A stretch of 64,000 nucleotides of DNA, from assembly GCF_000300515.1 (NCBI RefSeq), contig NZ_AMSI01000003.1:310001-374000 (forward strand), written 5' to 3'. Of the stretch, positions 8,707 through 15,055 are shown piece after piece. The position numbers and the translations under genes were made by a program. The DNA comes from Nitratireductor indicus C115 (GTDB taxonomy: Bacteria; Pseudomonadota; Alphaproteobacteria; Rhizobiales; Rhizobiaceae). The number at the start of each line of letters is the position of its first letter. Positions within the stretch are counted from its first letter, which is position 1. Below the pieces are notes generated by a model that saw only the letters and a list, made by a program, of their open reading frames with translations, was not told the origin of the DNA and did not search any database.

Positions 8707-8941
8707 TCTTTGGGGAAGGCGCGGCCAGCGCGGAAACATCCGATATGGAAGCGCCTTCCTCCATCTCTGTTCCCTCTCTCAGATAGTGCATCGGCAAATC
8801 GGCCAGTTCGCGCATGCTCATGGTGGAAAGGGCAGGATGCGACAGCGGATCGTTCCGCCACGCCTCTTCCCTCTCCGCTTCCAAAGCTTGCCGATAGCTG
8901 TCACGAACGGAGCGGATCATATTCCAGAAAAACTGCATCAT
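8573..8941 (-). CDS. DUF1127 domain small protein with long overlapping tail
   Basis: The first 48 or so residues (QFFWNMIRSVRDSYRQALEA ... TMSMRELADLPM) match DUF1127, a short basic-helix domain common in alphaproteobacteria and linked in some species to phosphate, carbon or RNA-related phenotypes. The frame then runs on to 122 residues; the last 44 or so codons are antisense to the end of the ABC gene and look like a non-coding shadow (many R, P, G). A frameshift or loss of the original stop would explain this. GAGG lies five bases before the ATG. A second ATG at 8938 follows. It is divergent from a GcvA-like LysR gene, a pairing I know from rhizobia. Confidence 0.65.
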   Translation of the reverse strand: MMQFFWNMIRSVRDSYRQALEAEREEAWRNDPLSHPALSTMSMRELADLPMHYLREGTEMEEGASISDVSALAAPSPKTIPLRAHRPGSRPTGVSRGLRKARCGPPAPRGTLPRRSGPDRAR

Positions 8942-9028
8942 GATGCCTCGTCCTTTCAGTGCACAATCAGCTAAGGCGCAAATTTCTCAGGATTTCGCTC
9001 GAATTCAATGGAGATTGCCTGTGTAATT

Positions 9029-9045
9029 ATATAGAAAAACTATAT
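9029..9045. promoter_or_regulatory. Inverted repeat overlapping the LysR start codon
   Basis: ATATAG - AAAAA - CTATAT, a 17-base AT-rich dyad whose right arm runs into the ATG at 9044. Its place fits an autoregulatory LysR site that also controls the divergent DUF1127 gene. No binding data can be read from sequence. Confidence 0.4.
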
Positions 9046-9964
9046 GAAAAATCTGCACCGCACCCATTTGAACGGCTTGCGCGCCCTGGAGGCGGTGGGA
9101 AGGCTCGGCTCCTTGCGCGCAGCTGCCGCCGAACTCGGCGTTTCGGTGGGGGCGGTGAGCCAGCAGATCATCAAGACCGAAGCCCAGCTCGGCAGCGCCA
9201 TTTTTGAACGCAGCGGACGCGGGGTCGTCCCGACCCCGCTCGGCCGGCGGTTTCTCGACCGGCTCACCATCGGCTTTCAGACACTCGACACCGCTGTCGC
9301 CATGGCGCTTCACAATGACGATTCGGTACTGACCATTTCCGTCGCGCCGGTTTTTGCCTCGAAATGGCTCGTGCCACGCCTTGCCGCCTATGCGCGCGCA
9401 CACCCGGAAACGAAACTGCGCCTGGAAGCAGCCATCGACCTCGTCAATCCCGACAGTTCGGACATCGATCTGGCGATCCGTGTCGGCGAAGGCGGCTGGC
9501 GAAATGTCCGCAGCGAGATGCTCCTGCCCCAGGAGATCTTCCCTGTCTGTGCGCCAGCGCTGACCGACAGGTTGAAAGCCCCCCGGGATATTCTGAAAGC
9601 GCCCGTCATTCGCGACATCAATTCGAACATCGACTGGAATGTCTGGCTGAAGCCGCTTGGCCTCGACGAACAGGAGCTTGCCGAAGGCGACACCTTCACC
9701 GACGCCGCTCTATGCCTCGACGCTGCCATCGCCGGCCAGGGCGTCATGCTTGCCTGGCACACGCTTGCCCATGACGCGCTGAGGGCGGGCCGGCTGGTCG
9801 CACCCTTTCCGCAACGCGCCACCACTCGCTTCAGCTATTGGCTGGTGACCTCAGCCAACCGGCCGGAACCTGCCAAGGTTCGCGTTTTCAAGGCCTGGAT
9901 ACGTGCTGAGATCGACGCGATGCTGGCCGAAAGCTCACAGTTTCAGGGCCGTGAGAGCCCGTAG
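9044..9964 (+). CDS. LysR-family regulator, GcvA-like
   Basis: 306 residues: winged helix-turn-helix at about 8-65 (LNGLRALEAVGRLGSLRAAAAELGVSVGAVSQQI in pieces: RALEAVGRLGS, AAELGVSVGAVSQQ) and a LysR substrate-binding domain at about 90-295. The N-terminus resembles GcvA/AmpR-type regulators. It probably controls itself and the divergent DUF1127 gene through the dyad at 9029-9045. The effector is unknown. The ATG at 9044 has no strong ribosome site, but no better start exists in frame. Confidence 0.85.
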   Translation: MKNLHRTHLNGLRALEAVGRLGSLRAAAAELGVSVGAVSQQIIKTEAQLGSAIFERSGRGVVPTPLGRRFLDRLTIGFQTLDTAVAMALHNDDSVLTISVAPVFASKWLVPRLAAYARAHPETKLRLEAAIDLVNPDSSDIDLAIRVGEGGWRNVRSEMLLPQEIFPVCAPALTDRLKAPRDILKAPVIRDINSNIDWNVWLKPLGLDEQELAEGDTFTDAALCLDAAIAGQGVMLAWHTLAHDALRAGRLVAPFPQRATTRFSYWLVTSANRPEPAKVRVFKAWIRAEIDAMLAESSQFQGRESP

Positions 9965-10059
9965 AATTACGATCACATTTACCCGTTAAGGCAACCTATC
10001 GCCGCATTCCATGTTATAGTGCGGCTTCATTGCAACGAGAGAACAGGAGGACTGATCCC

Positions 10060-10245
10060 ATGAAGGAATTTCATTGCGGCTCGCTCGTTCCCGGCTGCGA
10101 CTGGCACACCCGCCACGATGAGGAAGCGGAAGTGATCCGCCGTGCGACCGAACATATGCGTGAGGCTCACGGCGAAACGGTGATCCGCGAAAGCATGGTC
10201 GAGGCCATCCGTTCGCGTATCGGCGAGGCGAAAAACGCCGCCTGA
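10060..10245 (+). CDS. DUF1059 small protein
   Basis: 61 residues beginning MKEFHCGSLVPGCDWHTR, followed by a helical part (EEAEVIRRATEHMREAHG). The Cys-His pattern (HCG...PGC.W...H...H) is the DUF1059 signature and looks like a small metal-binding fold, though no function is established. AGGAGG lies nine bases before the ATG at 10060; an in-frame ATG at 10030 has no such site. It converges with cca across a hairpin (10269-10291). Confidence 0.85.
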   Translation: MKEFHCGSLVPGCDWHTRHDEEAEVIRRATEHMREAHGETVIRESMVEAIRSRIGEAKNAA

Positions 10246-10268
10246 CAAACCAGTCCGGCAAACCGGTC

Positions 10269-10291
10269 GGGTGGAACATGAAGTTCCACCC
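10269..10291. terminator. Hairpin between convergent DUF1059 and cca genes
   Basis: GGGTGGAAC - ATGAA - GTTCCACCC: a perfect 9-base stem lying between two converging genes. It lacks a U-run on either strand, so it may be an inefficient or Rho-assisted terminator. Confidence 0.5.
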
Positions 10292-10300
10292 TCCCCTCGC

Positions 10301-11566
10301 TCAAACCTCTTTGACGGTCCCGGCTTTCTCAAGAAGTTCAGCACGGCTAAGCAGAAAATCGGATTGAACCCACCGTTCTTCCAAAGCGGCGAGTTTGTCT
10401 CCCATGGCTTTGCCGGGCTTGAACCCGGCTCCCAGCAAATCCTTGCCGCTGACCGGGAAGGATGGCTTACGCCAGCTTTCGAGCTCCTTCAGAAGGCGCG
10501 CAAATCCCGCCGCTTCCGATAGCGCAGCATCATCGCCGACAGCACGCGAGCGGGCACTGGCGAACGCCAGCTTCAAACGCCATGAAAGTCCCTTCGTGTC
10601 AGCGCGATAGGCGACTTTCCTGAATCTCTTTTCATCCATCCCCGCATCGATGGCCGGAGCCAGCGCCCAGCCCACAAGGGCTGCCGTTTCCACCCGTGAA
10701 AAGCGCAGGCGAGCGGCAAGCTTGCGCATGCGCACCGCGTCGGGCGGAAGCATCGCAGCCATTCGCAACAGCGGCTCGGCCTCCCAGCCAAGCGCGCCTT
10801 CGCTCTCCAGAAGTGCAGGAATGGCGTCGATCCCCCATTTCTCCGTCTCTGGAAGAATCTTGGTCAAAACGCCTGTCTGGCGCATCCACAAAAGCGCGCG
10901 AGAAGGATCGGGGGCACCGAGCAGCTTGCGCAATTCGCTCCACACGCGCTCGGCAGACAGCTTTTCCAGCCCGTCCTTCAGCCGCGCACTGGCCTTCAAC
11001 CCTTCCGCATCCGGCCTGCCCCGGCCATACCAGGCGAAAAAGCGGAAGAAGCGCAGGATGCGCAGATAATCCTCGCGAATGCGCGTTTCGGCCTCACCGA
11101 TGAAGCGCAGCGTCCGGCTTTCCAGATCGGCGACGCCGCCGACGAGATCGACGATCTCGCCACCCGCCTCGGCATAGAGCGCGTTAATGGTGAAGTCTCG
11201 CCGTTCAGCATCGCGTTGCCAGTCACGCCCGAAGGTCACGCTTGCCCGGCGGCCGTCGGTTGCCACATCCGAGCGCAGCGTCGTCACCTCATAGGCACGC
11301 CCCTTCGCGATCACCGTTATGGTTCCGTGGTCGATGCCGGTGGGCGCCGTGCGAAAGCCAGCCTTGCGCGCCCGCTTCACGGTCTCGCGCGGCAGGGTGG
11401 TGGTAGCGATGTCGATATCCGACACGGCCTCGCCAAGCAGCGTATTGCGCACGGCTCCGCCGACGATCCGGGCCTTCTCACCATCCTGCGACAGCACTGC
11501 GAGCAGCTTTTGCAGATCCTTGTCGGCGAGCCATTCCGATTCTGAAATCAGGCGCTTGTCCATCAA
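10301..11566 (-). CDS. cca: CCA tRNA nucleotidyltransferase / poly(A) polymerase family
   Basis: 421 residues. The N-terminal nucleotidyltransferase domain has VGGAVRNTLLGEAVSDIDIAT (in two parts: VGGAVRNTLLG and SDIDIAT, about 37-55), which carries the two metal-binding aspartates, and RRDFTINALY (about 121-130). RNA-binding and all-helical domains follow (EDYLRILRFFRFFAWYG). It adds or repairs the 3'-CCA of tRNAs. Its start overlaps the stop of the upstream NUDIX gene by four bases. In many rhizobia cca sits in this same order with a CoA pyrophosphatase and DUF1285, so the three probably form one transcript. Confidence 0.93.
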   Translation of the reverse strand: MMDKRLISESEWLADKDLQKLLAVLSQDGEKARIVGGAVRNTLLGEAVSDIDIATTTLPRETVKRARKAGFRTAPTGIDHGTITVIAKGRAYEVTTLRSDVATDGRRASVTFGRDWQRDAERRDFTINALYAEAGGEIVDLVGGVADLESRTLRFIGEAETRIREDYLRILRFFRFFAWYGRGRPDAEGLKASARLKDGLEKLSAERVWSELRKLLGAPDPSRALLWMRQTGVLTKILPETEKWGIDAIPALLESEGALGWEAEPLLRMAAMLPPDAVRMRKLAARLRFSRVETAALVGWALAPAIDAGMDEKRFRKVAYRADTKGLSWRLKLAFASARSRAVGDDAALSEAAGFARLLKELESWRKPSFPVSGKDLLGAGFKPGKAMGDKLAALEERWVQSDFLLSRAELLEKAGTVKEV

Positions 11567-12210
11567 GCATAAAGTCTTTCGTAAAGCGTGCGGATGATCC
11601 CCGCGGTAATGCCCCAGATGAAACGCTCGCCGAAGGGCATGGTGTAATAGAAGCGCTCGCGCTCCTTGAAAAGCCGGCTCTCCCGCCGGTGATTGGCGGG
11701 ATCCATGAGGAAGGCGAGCGGCACTTCGAAGGCAGCATCCACCTCGTCTGGATTGATGTGCAGCGCAAAGCCGGGGCGCACGATGCCGAGCACCGGCGCG
11801 ATCCGGTAACCGCTTCCTGTGGTGTAGTCGGGCATGCGTCCGATGACATCCACCCGCTGCGGATCGAGCCCGATCTCTTCCTGCGCCTCGCGCAGCGCCG
11901 CAGCCTCGGGCGACACATCCTCCGGGTCGATCCGTCCGCCGGGAAAGGCCACCTGACCGGAATGATCGCGAAGATGCACATTGCGTTGGGTGAGGATCAC
12001 GGAGGCGCCGAACTCATGATCCACGATAGGAATGAGCACCGCCGCCTCGCGCAATCCGGGCCGCAGGATGAGGTCGCGAAGATCCGGATTGAGCCGGTGA
12101 TCGCCATAATCCTCAGGCCCTGTCGGACCCGTCTGGACTGCGGCGCGGCGCCTGAAATCCTCGGCCGAAAAGGAGGCATATGTTTCCAGGCCATGCAACC
12201 GGTCCATCAT
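11563..12210 (-). CDS. CoA pyrophosphatase-like NUDIX hydrolase
   Basis: 215 residues. The NUDIX box is GGRIDPEDVSPEAAALREAQ followed by EEIGL (about 92-116), preceded by the CoA-pyrophosphatase block LTQRNVHLRDHSGQVAFPGG. Enzymes of this group split CoA and its derivatives to phosphopantetheine and 3',5'-ADP. It overlaps cca by four bases and DUF1285 by four bases, so translation of the three is coupled. A physiological substrate in this organism is inference. Confidence 0.9.
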   Translation of the reverse strand: MMDRLHGLETYASFSAEDFRRRAAVQTGPTGPEDYGDHRLNPDLRDLILRPGLREAAVLIPIVDHEFGASVILTQRNVHLRDHSGQVAFPGGRIDPEDVSPEAAALREAQEEIGLDPQRVDVIGRMPDYTTGSGYRIAPVLGIVRPGFALHINPDEVDAAFEVPLAFLMDPANHRRESRLFKERERFYYTMPFGERFIWGITAGIIRTLYERLYA

Positions 12211-12842
12211 GCGCCCTCCGAAAGCCTGTGCAATTCGTCCACCGGCATCACGGGGAAGACAATGCCCCGCGAGCGCACCGCAAACATGTTCGCGCCATTC
12301 ACGACGGCTTCCTCGCCCAGTTCCGCCAGATCATACATGACAGCGCGTGAAACCAGCGCCTCCAGCCGCCCCCGCACATGGAGATAAGGCTTCAGGCCAC
12401 CCGTTTCCTCTTCGATCACAAACCGCAGTTCATGATCGGGACCAGCCTCCACCACGTCCCCGACATTCGTGCGGAATGTGAGCGCCGGTTCCCCGTTCTC
12501 CTCAGTCAGCGCCATCTCGACGGCAACAAAGGCAGCATCTTCCACCCGGATGCCAACCTTTTCCACCGGAGTAACGAGATAGGTCCTGCCGTCCTCATCT
12601 TTGCGCAGCACCGATGAAAAGAGCTGCACCAGAGCCGGCCGGCCAATCGGCGTTCCGAGATAGAACCAGGTTCCGTCCGCCCGGATTTCCATGTCCAGAT
12701 CGCCGCAAAAAGGCGGGTTCCAGCGCTCGACCGGCGCAGCCCCCCTGCCGGCGCGCGGCGCGCGCGCAATCAGCGCCTCCAATCCGGCGGCATCCGCCGC
12801 CGTGGCAAGACCTGTGGCTTTGTCGGTTGTTTTCGGGTCCAT
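12207..12842 (-). CDS. DUF1285 domain protein
   Basis: 211 residues. The DUF1285 signature is seen in WNPPFCGDLDMEIRADGTWF (about 42-61) and the following TPIGRPALVQLFSSVLR and YLVTPVEKVGIRVEDAAFVA. The fold is a two-domain beta structure with no known catalytic function. I give the ATG at 12842; a GTG six bases upstream (12848) is equally possible since neither has a strong ribosome site. It is first in a coupled run with NUDIX and cca, and divergent from moxR. Its constant place beside the MoxR/DUF58 block in rhizobia is known to me only from general genome context. Confidence 0.85.
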   Translation of the reverse strand: MDPKTTDKATGLATAADAAGLEALIARAPRAGRGAAPVERWNPPFCGDLDMEIRADGTWFYLGTPIGRPALVQLFSSVLRKDEDGRTYLVTPVEKVGIRVEDAAFVAVEMALTEENGEPALTFRTNVGDVVEAGPDHELRFVIEEETGGLKPYLHVRGRLEALVSRAVMYDLAELGEEAVVNGANMFAVRSRGIVFPVMPVDELHRLSEGA

Positions 12843-13086
12843 GGTCACGAAATAGTCACTGTTGTTTCGCTTGTCAGCCTAGAACAGTGTTTTACATTGC
12901 TCAAAGGGACGTGCAGGTGCGACTCGTTTCATACACATGCCAGCAGGAGCCGTCCCGAAAACTCGGGTATCCCATGTCCGGATCGAACCATTCGGGCATG
13001 GAAAAGATACTCCGGATTCAAACAAGTAGAGCGTCCCCAAGCCATCCCGGCGGGACGCAGGGCGCTCTGGCGAGGATCGAGACGGC

Positions 13087-14109
13087 ATGAGCATAGTTTC
13101 CAGAAACGGCGTTTCCGGTGAAGCACCGGCGAACGAGGCGGGAATGGTCGCCGAGGCCGAACGCGCACTGGCCGATATCGCCAGGGTGCGCGAAGGTGTC
13201 GGCGAGGTGATCTTCGGCCAGGAAGCCGTGGTCGAGCGCACGCTGGTCGCTCTTCTGGCCGGTGGCCATGCGCTGCTGGTCGGCGTGCCCGGCCTTGCCA
13301 AGACCAAGCTCGTGGAAACGCTTGGCATCGTGCTCGGCCTCGATGCGCGCCGCATCCAGTTCACGCCCGACCTGATGCCCTCCGACATTCTGGGTTCGGA
13401 AGTCATGGAGCAGGACGAGAAGGGCAAGCGCGCCTTCCGTTTCCTGCCCGGCCCGATCTTCTCGCAGCTTCTGATGGCCGACGAGATCAACCGTGCGAGC
13501 CCGCGCACCCAGTCCGCGCTTCTGCAGGCCATGCAGGAATATCATGTAACCGTGGCCGGCCAGCGATATGACCTACCCTTGCCCTTTCACGTCCTGGCCA
13601 CCCAGAACCCGCTCGAGCAGGAAGGCACCTATCCCCTGCCCGAGGCGCAGCTCGACCGCTTCCTGATGCAGGTCGATATTCTCTATCCCGAGCTCGAAGC
13701 CGAACGGCGCATCCTCCTGGAAACGACGGGCGTCAACGAGGCGGAAGCGAAGAATGTACTGACGCCCGCGCGCCTCAAGGAAATACAGCTTCTTATTCGC
13801 CGCATGCCCGTGCCTGAAAGCGTGGTCGACGCCATCCTGCAGCTTGTCCGCACTGCGCGTCCCGGCGTCGGCAACCCGGATACGGACCGCCATGTCGCCT
13901 GGGGTCCCGGCCCACGCGCCAGCCAGGCGCTGACGCTGTGCGCCCGCGCCCGCGCGCTCTATGACGGACGGCTCGCGCCTTCTGTCGATGATGTGCGTGC
14001 ACTTGCCGAACCCGTGCTCCAGCACCGCATGGCGCTGACATTCGCCGCACGCGCGGAAGGCATGACGGTTCGCGACGTGATCCGCCGCCTGGCAAAGGCG
14101 ATCGACTGA
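13087..14109 (+). CDS. MoxR-family AAA+ ATPase
   Basis: 340 residues with the MoxR core. Walker A is GVPGLAKTK (about 66-74), Walker B LLMADEINRASPRTQSALLQ (about 130-149), sensor region HVLATQNPLEQEGTYPLPEA and the ALDRF-type AQLDRF motif. MoxR ATPases act as chaperone-like remodelers, often with VWA and DUF58 partners. The next three genes encode those partner types (DUF58, BatA/DUF4159, large membrane protein), closely spaced on the same strand, so an operon is likely. The 238-bp region before it shows no further gene. Confidence 0.93.
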   Translation: MSIVSRNGVSGEAPANEAGMVAEAERALADIARVREGVGEVIFGQEAVVERTLVALLAGGHALLVGVPGLAKTKLVETLGIVLGLDARRIQFTPDLMPSDILGSEVMEQDEKGKRAFRFLPGPIFSQLLMADEINRASPRTQSALLQAMQEYHVTVAGQRYDLPLPFHVLATQNPLEQEGTYPLPEAQLDRFLMQVDILYPELEAERRILLETTGVNEAEAKNVLTPARLKEIQLLIRRMPVPESVVDAILQLVRTARPGVGNPDTDRHVAWGPGPRASQALTLCARARALYDGRLAPSVDDVRALAEPVLQHRMALTFAARAEGMTVRDVIRRLAKAID

Positions 14110-14137
14110 TGGCCGGGCCGTCGCGGACGGAAGTCTG

Positions 14138-15055
14138 ATGGCCCGGGTCGGCGAGGTCTCCACTCCGGTCGCATCTGGCGATGCACTGGTCAGGGCTCGT
14201 GCGCGCGCCGCACTCATGCCTGACCTTCTGGCTGAGGCGCATCGCGTTGCAAACAACGTGATCGCCGGCTGGCATGGCCGCCGCAAGCGCGGCATAGGCG
14301 AGAATTTCTGGCAGTTTCGCCCCTATGTGGAAGGCGAGGCCATCGCCCGCATCGACTGGCGCCGGTCGGCCCGCGATGAGCATCTTTATGTGCGCGACCG
14401 TGAATGGGAGGCTGCTCACACGGTTTGGCTGTGGTCCGACCCGTCTGCCTCCATGCTCTATCAGTCATCGCTCACCTCCACGTCGAAGGAAGCGCGCGCG
14501 CTGGTGCTTGTCCTGGCTCTCGGCGAACTTCTGTCGCGCAGCGGCGAACGCATCGCCTGGCCCGGCGTGACCGACCCGTTTTCCGCGAGAAACGGTGCCG
14601 AACGTCTCGCCACGCAGCTCATGCATGTCCCGGCCCTTCCCGCACGCCCCGAGCTGACCCAGGTCAGGCGCTTTTCCGACATGGTTCTGGCAAGCGACTT
14701 TCTCGATCCCGTGGAGGAAACCCTCGCCTGGCTAGACACGCTCGCCGGACGCGGTGTCCGCGCCCATCTGATCGAGATCGCCGATCCCGCAGAAGAAAGC
14801 TTTCCCTATACGGGCCGTACCGAATTCTCCGACCCCGAAACGGGTGAGAAACTTACCGCCGGCCGTGCCGAAACGCTGGCCGATGATTACCGGCGTCTCT
14901 ATGTCGCGCGCCGCGAGGAACTTGCCGCATGGTGCAAGCGCCTCGGCTGGAGCTATACGGTTCATCATACGGACAGGCCGGCATCCGAGGCTCTGGTCTC
15001 TGTGCATCTGGCCATGAGCGAGCCGACCGACCACGCGATGGGGGGCGGGATTTGA
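14138..15055 (+). CDS. DUF58 domain protein, MoxR partner
   Basis: 305 residues. The DUF58 hallmark is FWQFRPYVEGEAIARIDWRR (about 56-75) followed by SARDEHLYVRDREWE and the VWA-like WLWSDPSASM (about 97-106), in which DxSxS is a MIDAS-type metal site. Many DUF58 proteins are thought to be handled by MoxR. No membrane helix is evident, unlike some DUF58 proteins. GGAAG precedes the ATG. The gene overlaps the next one, whose probable TTG start lies inside its last codons. Confidence 0.9.
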   Translation: MARVGEVSTPVASGDALVRARARAALMPDLLAEAHRVANNVIAGWHGRRKRGIGENFWQFRPYVEGEAIARIDWRRSARDEHLYVRDREWEAAHTVWLWSDPSASMLYQSSLTSTSKEARALVLVLALGELLSRSGERIAWPGVTDPFSARNGAERLATQLMHVPALPARPELTQVRRFSDMVLASDFLDPVEETLAWLDTLAGRGVRAHLIEIADPAEESFPYTGRTEFSDPETGEKLTAGRAETLADDYRRLYVARREELAAWCKRLGWSYTVHHTDRPASEALVSVHLAMSEPTDHAMGGGI

